From positions 186,001 to 250,000 of the forward strand of contig KV918815.1 in assembly GCA_002049455.2 (NCBI GenBank): a DNA stretch of 64,000 nt. Direction: 5' to 3'. The notes below the pieces were generated by a model, which was given only the letters and a program-made list of their open reading frames with translations, was not told where the DNA came from and searched no databases. Positions 22,234-32,285 of this stretch are shown piece by piece. Position numbers and translations under genes: made by a program. The stretch's first letter is position 1. Every line of letters begins with the position of its first letter. The DNA comes from Porphyra umbilicalis. Lineage: Eukaryota > Rhodophyta > Bangiophyceae > Bangiales > Bangiaceae.

Positions 22234-24192
22234 ATGAGTACTCTACAGCTCGCGCAGCGTCACGCCAAGCCAACATCGTCAAGAGCCGTGCCGGCACGTC
22301 GCATTGCTCACCAAGCTGCTCGCGTGGCGTACTTTGAGACCGCCGTTATGCGTTCTCTTTCGGCTGTGACTGAGACCAACCTCCCGACCCTGCAGGCACC
22401 GGGTTCTACACCTACGGCCGCAACCACGACGGCCGGCAATGCATCTGCCTCTGTGAAATCTACGGCAAGGGTGGTGGCGGCGGGAGTCGGAGCGGCGACT
22501 GCTTCGAGTCCTGTACAAGCATTGGGGATGGCCCCAGCTGGCGGCGGTAACCCGTCCGCGACCCCTGTGGCAGCCCTGCGCGCGATGGGTGGCGATTGCG
22601 CGGCCGCTACATCGGCGCGCGCTGCTGCTGGTACCAGGGTCGCTGCGCCGCCTGTGTACGGCGCTGCGGTCGTTGTGGCCGAAACCGCACCGGCTTTACT
22701 AAGAACGACCGTCTCTCGCGTCACGGACGATGGTACGGCCCGTGTGTCAGCCGCTACGCCGGCGGTTGCTGCCTTCGGCGGCGCTGCCGCGTCAGTGGGC
22801 ATCTCGGTCGATGAGGACGATGTCGCGGCTGTTCCAGTTAGCATCCTCAAGAAAAAGTCGACAAAGCGTTCGGACCTTATCCACTTTTGCAACATGCGCG
22901 GTATCTCTTTCCACCCGGCGGCGACAAAGACGCGGCTCGTCAAGCTGCTGACCGACTATCTTGTCAGCGTCGACGTTGGGCAGTGTGGCCGTGCTCGTCG
23001 ACTGTGTAGCTTTCTTCACGGTGAACGCGAGAGGCACCCCGGACTCCTGCTCTTCCAGATACCTCTTGGGATACCCTCCAAGATGGAGGCGCCCGGCGCG
23101 GACGAGCTCGCGTCTCTCGCAGGCCTCCCGCCTGGCACTCATGGTCTGCCCAGCGTTGCCGGCGCTCCCAATGCTGTCCTGTCCACGGAAGAGGAGCATC
23201 TCGTCGAGTCCCTCTCTGCAGGCAGCGCCACGGCGGCTGCGGCTTTTCGGACTGGCCTGCAGGCGCGCCGCGAACGGGTGTCTATGACGCTGCAGGTCGG
23301 TCGTGTGGAGGCGGCCGTCATCGGCGTGAAAGACCGCCTGGACGACGTCTCGCGCAACATTGAGGACATCCGCGACATCACTGCCTTCTCTGCAGAAGAG
23401 GCACGGCGAGGGAGCGGAAAGCGGCAAACCGACCGGGAGCTCAAGTATCGGGCAAGGAAGCGTCGTGCACTGTCGGCAGTGGACTTGGTCTCTCGAGGCG
23501 CTGGGGCAGATGTCACCAAGGTGGGCGCAGCTGACAGCCGCGATGTGGCCGGTGCTGAGGACCTGTCGGTCAACACATTCAACATGGTGCCGGAGCTGAT
23601 TCCAGAGATGCCGCTAGGCGGCAAGCTGCAGGACCGGCTTGAGCTGCTCAAGAGCTGGTGCCACACTGAAGCGGCAAAGCCGGGGCTTTATGGCACCATG
23701 GCCGTGGCTCGGTCATACAGCGCTTGGAAGAGCCGTATGGAGAATGCCAAGAAAGAAGATGCTGTCAACACGGCTGCAACAAAGAAGATTGACAACGCGG
23801 TCGTGCGTGCGGAGAACTGCTTCCGGGTGGTGCTATGGATGCGGTTGGTGGTACCCTCGGTGTTCCAAGGTCTCCCCGCCCGCGCTGTGACACAAGCTGA
23901 TGCGGCCGTGCCGCTCCATGGTCTGATGGAGGACGTGTACGCGGCCATTGCTGTCCTTGCGGCGGAAATCGATGCCCCGCTGGACAGCCCCCTGCACCAG
24001 AGGAGCAAGGTGACGTACACGCACCTCCGACGTGCTCTACAGGCCAAGTCAAAGAAAGACAAACGTCAAGGCGAGCCCAAGGTGGCGGTCGCGCAGAACG
24101 CCGCCATTCGGCCGTGGATTGAGTTTTGCATCACGGCTTGGCCTGGTCGCTACGGCAAACCTGCAGTGACAATCTTACCGGGGGAGAAGTAA
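22234..24192 (+). CDS. Large element-type protein with SAP-like DNA-binding motif
   Basis: A 652-residue frame from ATG 22,234 (an upstream in-frame ATG at 22,024 would add 70 residues). Residues 50-200 are Ala/Thr/Val-rich and low complexity. At about 205-243, 'KKSTKRSDLIHFCNMRGISF' followed by 'KTRLVKLLTDYL' matches the helix-turn-helix pattern of a SAP motif (Leu..., RG..., K..LV..L), which binds scaffold or AT-rich DNA. Residues 330-460 are charged and helical, with a basic cluster ('KYRARKRRA') that could be a nuclear localisation signal. The C-terminal 170 residues look globular ('RAENCFRVVLWMRLVVPSVF'). Codon use is even, without frame breaks. It pairs divergently with the gene at 19.4-20.5 kb. 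Overall function unknown. Confidence 0.75.
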   Translation: MSTLQLAQRHAKPTSSRAVPARRIAHQAARVAYFETAVMRSLSAVTETNLPTLQAPGSTPTAATTTAGNASASVKSTARVVAAGVGAATASSPVQALGMAPAGGGNPSATPVAALRAMGGDCAAATSARAAAGTRVAAPPVYGAAVVVAETAPALLRTTVSRVTDDGTARVSAATPAVAAFGGAAASVGISVDEDDVAAVPVSILKKKSTKRSDLIHFCNMRGISFHPAATKTRLVKLLTDYLVSVDVGQCGRARRLCSFLHGERERHPGLLLFQIPLGIPSKMEAPGADELASLAGLPPGTHGLPSVAGAPNAVLSTEEEHLVESLSAGSATAAAAFRTGLQARRERVSMTLQVGRVEAAVIGVKDRLDDVSRNIEDIRDITAFSAEEARRGSGKRQTDRELKYRARKRRALSAVDLVSRGAGADVTKVGAADSRDVAGAEDLSVNTFNMVPELIPEMPLGGKLQDRLELLKSWCHTEAAKPGLYGTMAVARSYSAWKSRMENAKKEDAVNTAATKKIDNAVVRAENCFRVVLWMRLVVPSVFQGLPARAVTQADAAVPLHGLMEDVYAAIAVLAAEIDAPLDSPLHQRSKVTYTHLRRALQAKSKKDKRQGEPKVAVAQNAAIRPWIEFCITAWPGRYGKPAVTILPGEK

Positions 24193-25381
24193 AGAACGCG
24201 AAAGGTCTCTCTGTCGTCGTCTTCTTTGAGTCGATGGGGGAAGGGGGTGCCTGCACCATACCGAGAGTAATGCGTGCACACAAAGGGGGTTGGTTCTATT
24301 TCTCTGCCTCCCAGAGGAGCGCCCGCCCGCTCCGCACACGCCCGTCGTCTCGCTCCACGCACCGCGCACCCCCGCTGCTCACGGTACTCAGCTCCCGTCA
24401 GGGCGCCCTTACGGGGGGGGGGGGGGCCTCGCCCCCGCCCCCGCCCCTTTGCGGCTCACGCCACCCGGGTGGTGTCCCCCCGCGCCGCCTCGTCAGCAGG
24501 TGCCCCCTTCGAATCCGCCCCGCCAGCTCAGCGGCGGCGGTCGCTCCTTCCTGCCATCATCCCCTTCCTGGTAGCGCAACTGTGCTGCAGAGAACAAAAA
24601 AACGGACGTCGGGACGCACCCCTTCGGCCGGCCACCTCCGTCTGGTTCATCCAAGGCGATGGTGCCTCAATCTGCCGCATGACATGCCTCGTTCGGTGTC
24701 GGTGCTAGACAAGACAACGTCTTGCTATTAGAACATATTATGTGGTAATAGCATCCTGGTTGGCTACAAGAGATGTTTTGGCACTTCGACGTAAATCCCA
24801 TAATTTACGTCAGTCTTTCGTGGCGAATATATCTAGTTGTGGTTGGTGTGTATTTTGTTGTAGAGAAATGAAACTACCATCTGTTGATTTTCTCGGGCCC
24901 GACCGGGCCATGATCTGGCCAAGAAATGTTGGTTGGCCCAGTTGACGGACCGTCGTCCAGGTGTCACACTCGCAGGCTTCTATGGGTCCGGGCGTCAGAA
25001 TCGTGGGATTCTAGGGCTTGGGGCCAGGATTGTGGGATCGGTGGGATCGGAGGGCCCGAACTGGGATTCCAGCTCGGGTCTTAGGGGAGCCCGCTCCTCC
25101 AGCGCAGTGCCCCTCGTTGCTGGATCCACCACGAGCTCGTTTTTCCCTCGCATTCCTCGTAAACGCTCGTTGAAAATGGGTGTTTCCTCGCACTCTGAGA
25201 GTGTTGGCTCGTATCCCGTCCAAAAAACTCGTTGAGGCGTGTTGGCAACGAGATTAGGGCGTGATTAAGAGCTCTGTGAAGTCTGCTCAAGTTGTTACAA
25301 ATGCGACTTGATGCGCTAAACGGCTGCGGTGCTCAGTACCACAACAGAGACGATTACGACAAGAAATACGCAAAAGGACAC
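24193..25381. other. Intergenic, with a dispersed repeat
   Basis: The first 500 bp are GC-rich trailer. From 24,720 the sequence becomes AT-richer ('cgtaaatcccataatttacg' is a small palindrome at about 24,789-24,808). The 58-bp repeat at 25,102-25,159 is listed separately. No gene supported. Confidence 0.4.
25102..25159 (+). repeat. Dispersed 58-bp repeat, copy 1
   Basis: Nearly identical (apparently one mismatch) to the reverse complement of 39,999-40,056. The shared core includes 'gttgctggatccaccacgag'. It is probably a fragment of a dispersed transposon family. Confidence 0.85.
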
Positions 25382-26440
25382 CATGTGCAGCCCACAAGCT
25401 GAGAAAAGATCCCAGACGGCATCCGAGCCTGCGCTGGCGGGCGGCCACCCGCCGTCCAGCAGGGGGCGGCGGCACCCCCCTTCTCGTCGGCGTGCATCGG
25501 GCCACGCGGCGCCGCCGGCACCGCCGGCGGGGAGACCCGCCGGCACGCCAGAGAGCGCCGATACGCGTCCGTGCCGCCCCCGTCGGCGCCGCGGCGAGTG
25601 CCGCCGCCGACGCGTGGCGGGGTGCGTGATGGCCGCGGCGGTCGGCCGGGTCGGGCACGCCACCCCGCCGAGGCAGCGGAGCTCGGCCGCCGTCGACGCA
25701 GCGGCGGCGGCGGCGGCCACCGCGCGCAGAGTCGGTGGGATCGGCTGCGCACCGGCGCCGCGCGGGCCGACCGCCGCGTCGGCCAACCATCGCTGCTCCG
25801 CGACCGCCGCGGGGGTGCGAGGCGGACGCCCCGCCGACGCGCGCAGCGGTGTGGCCTCGCAGGGTCGCCCGTGGTGTCGGCCACCGTCCTTGGCTGCTTG
25901 GCCCTTTTTCTTTTTTTTGGACCGTGGATCTAGGCCGATCCCCCGGGCGGTGGCGCCGAGCCCCGCGCGCAGCCGCTGCCGTCCGAGGGCGGCGGTTCCC
26001 CACCTGCCGCACGAGCAGAGGACCCCAAGGTCATCGTGGGTCTGCGGGCGCACAACGGCGGGCCGTCGATGGTGGGTCCATGTCGGCTACCGTACAGCAC
26101 ATGTAGTGCACGGATGCGCCCCACGGTCGTGCGTGGCACGGGGACCGAGCGCTCCACGGCCGTGTTGCACAGCCGCCTTGACGGCTTGTCGCGGCCGGCG
26201 GCGCGACAGCAGTGCCGGTGATGGCATCAGCGGCGGCCGCGCCGCGGCCGAGGCGGCGGTGGCAGGGGCGCAGCCGCCGCCTGGCGGTCGGCCTTCGGAC
26301 GTGCGGGGCGGGTGCTCCGCACCGTTGAGGACAGTGGGCAATTTTCGCAGCTTGACTCGACGCTATCTTCGTTGCTACCTGAGGTCGCTGCCGCAGCCGA
26401 GACCGGCTCCTGGCTTCCTGTCCCTGCGGAGGCTGGCATA
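25382..26440 (+). pseudogene. GC-rich coding-like stretch, frame broken
   Basis: A plus-strand frame from ATG 25,382 ('MCSPQAEKRSQTASEPALAG') is open to beyond 26,300. Near 26,320 a shift of one missing base would lead into 'VEDSGQFSQLDSTLSSLLPE' and a natural end at 26,434. Much of the middle is Arg/Pro/Ala-rich and could equally be a shadow of the minus strand. No family recognised. Confidence 0.3.
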
Positions 26441-26584
26441 TGAACCTCCCCAGTCGTAACATTGGAAGAAAAAAAAGGACTGGCCGCCGAAGCGACCACG
26501 TCCTTTTTATTTTTTGTTTCGGTGCGGTCCTCACTCACTCCTTGTCTGCACCGCCTCGCCTCCCGACCGCCTCTCCCCACCCCG

Positions 26585-26633
26585 CCCAGCACCCAGCACC
26601 CAGCACCCAGCACCCAGTACCCAGGACCCAGCA
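26585..26633 (+). repeat. 7-bp microsatellite (CCCAGCA)n
   Basis: About six tandem copies of cccagca with late variants (cccagta, cccagga), followed by scattered 'ccagc' words to about 26,680. It does not match a telomere repeat I know for red or green algae. Confidence 0.85.
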
Positions 26634-27637
26634 TCAGCTATGCTCAGTATCCAGCTATGCCCAGCATCCAGCCATGCCCTCACTCGCTCGGCTAGTCGAC
26701 ACGTGCCGCCAAGTCAATGGGAGGCGGTTTGTGAGACAGAAACGGGTATCAGAGCGACAGAACCAAACCAGTGAGTGGCTCCAGATTGACATGCCAAGAG
26801 CAGGGATCCGACAATCTCTTCGGAGATATACACCTCTCAACCACACATCCGCTGGCAGAACCGCCTTCTTTCCGGAGTGTAACGCGTATCTTGGCCATCC
26901 ATAGGCCATAACAGGCCCTGCTTATCAAACTTGCAGCTGTTAAAGAGTGGTCGACGATGGTGTTAAGTCTCTCTGCAGAGAAGTTCATCGCAATGAAGAG
27001 GGCGGTTGGTTACATTTGTCGACGTGCCGCCATGTATTGTGTCTGGGTAGCCCCCATAGATTCTCCTTGCTATCGGTTGCCAAATCTTTGTTAGGTGCTG
27101 CTGTGGGGTTGGAAGGTGAGATGAGTCCAACTAGTGGAACAGGCGCGTGGAACAGGCGCGGCGATTATCCCTCTCGCTCCTGTGTTTTTCTGTCCATGGA
27201 CAGATGCTCCCGTGCACCACAACAGTTCCGGCCAAGAAGCACGCGATGTGCTACCGCGATGAATGACATGCATATGAACGACGTGCATACGTGTCGAGTA
27301 TGCTCAGCCGTGGCGTGTAGCATGAATACAACGAGGTCGCAGCGGCGTGCGTAGCAGGGGCTTTTGAATCTGTCACTTTTCATAGAATCTAAATATACTC
27401 CAGTTGCGCTGACGTGCACTCAGATTTGAGTTTTTGATGATATCATGTATCTGGATTCGGATCTGACCTCGTCGGTCGGGTTCAGGATCAGCATTATATT
27501 CGGATATGTTATTGCTCCGATTTCGATTATAATCTGTGTACCTAGAGTGAGAATATTCCGTAGGAGGACACTGCTGCGCAAATAGGGATCGACGCATGTA
27601 CCAACGAGAGGTTGTCCGACGACGCCGCCAACACAGT
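26634..27637. other. No supported gene
   Basis: Mixed-GC DNA with only short, unconvincing frames. The 27,380-27,560 part is AT-rich with 'gatatc' and 'ggatatg' words. No terminal repeats assigned. Confidence 0.4.
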
Positions 27638-27941
27638 CTAGTGTCTATTCTACCGCAGCATCATTTGATGCGAATCGCATCAAATGATGCCCATTTTCGG
27701 AGCGCTCGTTTTCGTACTTCCCGACCTCTGACGCTCTTTTCGACAGCAGAAACGGACTCAGCGATGCCTTGCTATTCCTGGGGGAGATCCCAGCCAATAT
27801 GCTGTAGATACAAACGGGGGGTGCTCCAGTTGCCTCAACAGGGGGGGTAGAACCGTCGTTTTCTGGCCCTGGGAGAGGGTGCATCATTTGATGCCCAAAC
27901 GGGCATCATTTGATGCCCGATTGCGGTAGAATAGACACTAG
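27638..27941. mobile_element. 304-bp MITE with internal palindromes
   Basis: Perfect 20-bp terminal inverted repeats CTAGTGTCTATTCTACCGCA at 27,638-27,657 and, inverted, at 27,922-27,941. Since the ends read CTAG, the target duplication could be TA or CTAG. Directly inside each end lie copies of GCATCATTTGATGC or its reverse complement: two facing each other at the left (a 14-bp stem with a 4-5 nt loop) and two in tandem at the right. No coding capacity. Confidence 0.88.
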
Positions 27942-29337
27942 CGCCAGCCAACGTACGTTTTGAGGTGGTCTCAATCTCCTGGGAAACTGGAGTGGTATGG
28001 TGTACCTGCACAATTCCAGCGTGCAAACTAAAAGCTACAATCTCGTTGTCGGACACAGAAAGATTTGTGGTGCTGCGGGCAGTGCTCTCCCAGTCACGAT
28101 GAGCGCTCGTCGGGGTGCAACAGTGGTCGACGCTGGAGGGTGTTGTGACAGCAACGAGGCGCAGTTTTTATGCGACGAGAAGCAGGGCGGCAGCGCTGCT
28201 CCTTACGCGAAGGGGATAGGATCATGCTGCGGATACCCAAACACCTTAACGTCGTGGTCCGGGCATCCGGCTCAGGTGTGCCAGACACATTTCTCTCTTA
28301 GTTGCGAAGGTCCAGCCCCTATCGCATATCTGGTAGCCAACATTGGCATCTTGTTCGCCTGCGGCGTCGCAAGGGCTGCCCCAGACTGTTGTTGTAGCGC
28401 ACAGCCGATTCCGGGAGTCGGATAAACTCAGGCAAAGTATCGCCACTCTGATTACATTACATTATATCCTGACCTCAGAGAGTTATTAAGGCACATTATA
28501 ATCGTCGGTGCATGGACAGAGTACATTAAGAATACGCAGCTACGGCATGAATCTGGATATATCCGAGTATACTGTGCGGATATATCTAGCTCAACTTTAT
28601 CCACCTCAGCCCCTGGTGCGTAGCCGAGGGGGGTACCGATGAGCGAGACGACGTTGCTGACAGATACAAGTGCTCAGCGACGTCTCCATCATGCAGAAGC
28701 ATTGGACATTCTTCAGGGCGCAAGAGCATGCATGGCATAAAAGCTTGTGGACAATACCACAGGTGCAAAGAGAACCAGTGTAGCTATCAAACACGCGGGC
28801 CGTGGCTGGACTGTGTTTTCTACTACCCGCGAATCACGTGATACATGCATGTACAGGGCAGATAGGCGAGCGAGGGTGTATGAGGAACATAGACGAGGTT
28901 TCACGTGGCCATAATATCCAATCCCTCGCCATTACAAAGACCGTCTACCGATTCCCCGCCGATGGTCATCTTGCACAAAAAGAAAACGTGCTATCCCTAC
29001 TGTGCCGGCACCCTCAGCACACACCCATCGGGTTGCTCGAGTTGTCGCTCACCGGGAAGAAAAGCACCAAACGGCCCGGCGAGCGAGATGCGCTGTGGAG
29101 CTCTGTGTTCAACGCAACAGGAGAGTGAACAGTGATGTTCACGGACAGCACAGACGAAGAGGGAGCATCAGTAACGTTGAAGCTGTAGGGTGCTGCGGCG
29201 GCTGGCGACGAGGGGGACGCCAGAGCGTCGACGGAGGGAGACGCCAGTGGGGTCCGGGAGGGGCGGACTGGCGCGGCGGTGTCGACGGCACCCGTCATTA
29301 GCGCAGAGGGCGGCCCGGCCACGTCCTCAGTAGCATC
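27942..29337. other. No well-supported gene
   Basis: A Cys/Gly-rich frame at 27,997-28,425 (142 residues, ATG start) could be a small secreted protein but has no signal peptide or family. 28,430-28,600 is AT-rich, with repeated 'ggatatatc' words. From 29,100 the sequence is trailer of the minus-strand gene. Confidence 0.3.
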
Positions 29338-31131
29338 CTACTGGACGCCAGTGGCCGGCACGGCCGCCGCCGGCGACGATACGGGGGCCCCGGCAACGGG
29401 AAAGAGCTGCTCGCAGAGAGTTTGGACCACCGCAACAAAGTCACGGGACTTGAAGTTGCCCGACACGTTGGTCGCTTGAGTCACGGTCGAAGAGCCGTCG
29501 TTGGAGAGAGGGACACGATCTTCGCCCTGCATTACCCTGAGCGAGTATTGGCGCTTCGAGCGTCCACCGAGCGCCACGGCCACCTCCGAGAGCAGGTACT
29601 TGATGGGCACCCTGCCGCCTTCCACGGCGTCAAGGCTCCACGGGAGCTGCAACCCGACCGCGACACCAAGCACTGCCGCACTGCCGGTCTTGCGGACCTC
29701 GGCGACGAGCCACGACTGGCCGCCGCCGACCGAACGCGAGGGGGAGCACACGCACATCGCCGCCGTCGGCACGGTGCAGCGTGCCGACTTGACGACGGCC
29801 ACGCGCCTGGGCTTGGCAGTGGGTGAGGCGCCCGGGAGGTTGGACTGCCCGGCCGCGCCGCCCGCAGCCTTGCGCTTGACTCTACTCAGGTGACCGCCAG
29901 TTGGGTCCGTTCCGGGGATGACGACAACCCCGGCTGGCGGTCTCCCTCCATCCGCCTCGACGGGGACGACGTCCCCCACCACAGAAGAGCTCCCTGCCAC
30001 CGCGACAGGCACGCGCAGGGCGCGATTCAAGCTGTTCGGTGGGCACTTACGGAGCACAGGGCGCAAAACACGCAGGAGCGCGGTCAGGTCGTCATCGTCG
30101 TCGAGGGAGAAGTTCCAGTTAAACAGGAGCTTCGAGGGGCCGAGCGTGTTGTTACTCTGATCTCCGTCGAAGTGGACGACGCAACGAACCTTGTGGGCCT
30201 CCCGCTCGAGCGCGGGGGAACGGAGCCGAGCGCCCAGCGCCGCCACCTCAGCGACGCTCAAGCCCCGGTCGTGCGCCCCACTGGCAGACAGGGATAGCTC
30301 TTCCAGGGTGCACAGGTTGCGGCTCATCCACTCGCCGATGACCATGTCCGGGTTGGTTACAGCTCGGAGCGCCTGTGACGGGAACGAGGCTGGCTGCCCC
30401 GACACGTGCTTGTGGGCCGCCAGACGCCCGCCAAGGTGCATGCCGCGGTCTCCTACGCCGAAGGTCTCCTCCAAGAAGCGCAGCGCCGCGACGGGGTCGG
30501 AAAAAAGCTCGAGCAGCCGCGCTCGGAGCAGCTTCCTGTCCCCGCAGTTGTTCAAGGCGGCGAGGCAGTCCAGCTTCCACGCCACGACGGCGATGCCCAT
30601 GAAGGAGAAAATTGACGCGTCCCGTCTGGTGCGCAGGCGGAAAGCGCAGCACAACAAAAAAGACAGGCGCTCTGTCGACGTTCTTGGCGTCGGTGGGTGC
30701 CGTGAGCCGGCTGCGACCTCGTCCGTGGTTGGCGCCGGCGGGAGGGCAACGGGTGACGCGGCGAATGGCACGTGCCTACCGGTGGCACTGGCCACCCGGT
30801 CGTCCATGGCGGTAGCGGTGGTGGCCTCGGCGGCAGCGGCGGCGGCTGGAATGCCGAGGGATCTTGCGGTGCTCACGGAGCCGAGAGACCTGACGCCCGC
30901 ATCGGACGAGCGGGCGGCCGAAGTCGGAAATCCAACGACCGAGCCGGCGACCGAGCCGACGGGCGCCATGGTCGTCAGCGACAGGTCATCAGCCACTGCA
31001 TCACGGAGTGTCGGCGCGACAGGATCAGGCACACCAGCAGTGGGCGCTGAAGGTGCAGGCACACCCGTGGTCGCCACAGGGGCAGGCGCATCAGGGGCCG
31101 GGGCCGCCCCACAAGTAGAGAGCATGTCCAT
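29338..31131 (-). CDS. Unknown element-type protein (minus partner of third divergent pair)
   Basis: The minus frame ends with TAG at 29,338. I place the start at ATG 31,131 ('MDMLSTCGAAPAPDAP'), giving 597 residues. The frame is open for another 830 nt upstream, but that part is low complexity and Arg/Pro-rich. Residues 1-170 are Ala/Pro/Thr/Val-rich. A folded region follows ('FMGIAVVAWKLDCLAALNNC', 'LLELFSDPVAALRFLEETFG', 'MVIGEWMSRNLCTLEELSL', 'CVVHFDGDQSNNTLGPSKLL'). There is then a basic linker ('LSRVKRKAAGG') and a beta-rich C-terminal domain ('QYSLRVMQGEDRVPLSNDG'). No family recognised. It faces the plus-strand genes at 32.3 and 35.0 kb. Confidence 0.72.
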   Translation of the reverse strand: MDMLSTCGAAPAPDAPAPVATTGVPAPSAPTAGVPDPVAPTLRDAVADDLSLTTMAPVGSVAGSVVGFPTSAARSSDAGVRSLGSVSTARSLGIPAAAAAAEATTATAMDDRVASATGRHVPFAASPVALPPAPTTDEVAAGSRHPPTPRTSTERLSFLLCCAFRLRTRRDASIFSFMGIAVVAWKLDCLAALNNCGDRKLLRARLLELFSDPVAALRFLEETFGVGDRGMHLGGRLAAHKHVSGQPASFPSQALRAVTNPDMVIGEWMSRNLCTLEELSLSASGAHDRGLSVAEVAALGARLRSPALEREAHKVRCVVHFDGDQSNNTLGPSKLLFNWNFSLDDDDDLTALLRVLRPVLRKCPPNSLNRALRVPVAVAGSSSVVGDVVPVEADGGRPPAGVVVIPGTDPTGGHLSRVKRKAAGGAAGQSNLPGASPTAKPRRVAVVKSARCTVPTAAMCVCSPSRSVGGGQSWLVAEVRKTGSAAVLGVAVGLQLPWSLDAVEGGRVPIKYLLSEVAVALGGRSKRQYSLRVMQGEDRVPLSNDGSSTVTQATNVSGNFKSRDFVAVVQTLCEQLFPVAGAPVSSPAAAVPATGVQ

Positions 31132-32285
31132 GCTGCTGCGAGATGTCGATGAGAGGGCGGAAGGGCACGAAAAAGAGGGCGACCACAGCCCCCCGGGGAA
31201 GCAGTGCGTGGCAGACCCGACGGTGGTGCGTCGTGCACACAACCGAGGCTCCATTATTAATGATAGAGAAGGGAGGTGGGAGCGACAGCGTTGACGCAAG
31301 GGGGGGGGCAGAGAGGAATGACCCGCGAGGCCGCGGGTGCTCCAGCTGCAGCTGCAGCTGCCGCTCTGCACAGCTGTCGGGCGTCCGTGGCGCGCAACCC
31401 GCGTCGAAGCGAGGCGCAGCGACCGCCCGCAGAAGCACGAGGGGTTGTCAACGCCTGCAGCACGGGCCGAGAGGTCGGGCGCCGCACCCGCGGCCGGTTG
31501 AGGTCGAGGTGGGGATGGACTGCAGTCGTGGCGGCGTCGCCAACCCCACACAGCGCCGTAGCAAGAGGCCTTCGGCGTCGGCGGCGTCGGCGGCGGCGGC
31601 GGCGGCGGCGGTGGCTGCGGCGGCGGCCGTGTTGGTTGTAGATATTCTAGCTGCCGTCGCGACCATTGCCGACCCCACAGACTGAAGAATAGGACGGAAC
31701 CAAATCCACGCAGATGGGGAGAGGCAAGGCAGGGGCGGGGGGGGGGGGGGGGGGCGGAAGTACGCGAGTGCCGCCGCCGCCGCCGCCGCCGACAGCCGAT
31801 TGGCCCGGTGCTGCGTGGGATTGGCAGCTGCTGCAGCGGTTGGCAGCAGCTGCGGCTGCACCGCAACCGCCGGCCGGCGGCGGCCACCTCACATCTACCT
31901 CCACCGCGGTGCCGGCCGCATTCTACCTCCACCGCGGGGCCGGCCGCGGGTGCGGCGCCCACCGCCTCGACCCGTGATGCTGGCGTGGTGGATGCTGTTT
32001 ATACCCCCACCCCCATCCAGCTGTAGCCTCTTCCTCGCGCGCGGTGGGTGGCAGCTGCAGCTGCTGCTGCGGCAGCCGCACCTCCTGCCAACTTTTGGGA
32101 CGCGTCGGCCGCCATCCCCCCCCCTAAGTCGTCCCGTACCTCAACCCGCCCACGGGGCGGTGCTATTTTGTTCCCCGCGACATTGGCTCCCTCGCGCCTC
32201 GCGTGCCACCCTTTCCCCCCCATCTTGCCCTCCTTTGTTCCCCCCTCCCCCCCGCCTAGCCCTCCTCGCCGCCCGTTCCAGACGT
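31132..32285. promoter_or_regulatory. Divergent intergenic region
   Basis: This lies between the starts of two divergent genes and is GC-rich with G/C homopolymers near 31,740. Several 'ctgcagctgcagctg' words (31,345 and 32,053) form small palindromes. Long frames cross it on both strands, but their Ala/Arg/Pro composition argues against translation. Confidence 0.3.

Noticed and set aside
26585-26633. Telomere-like repeat
   Set aside because: The 7-bp unit CCCAGCA is not a telomere unit I know of, is short and decays quickly into variants.
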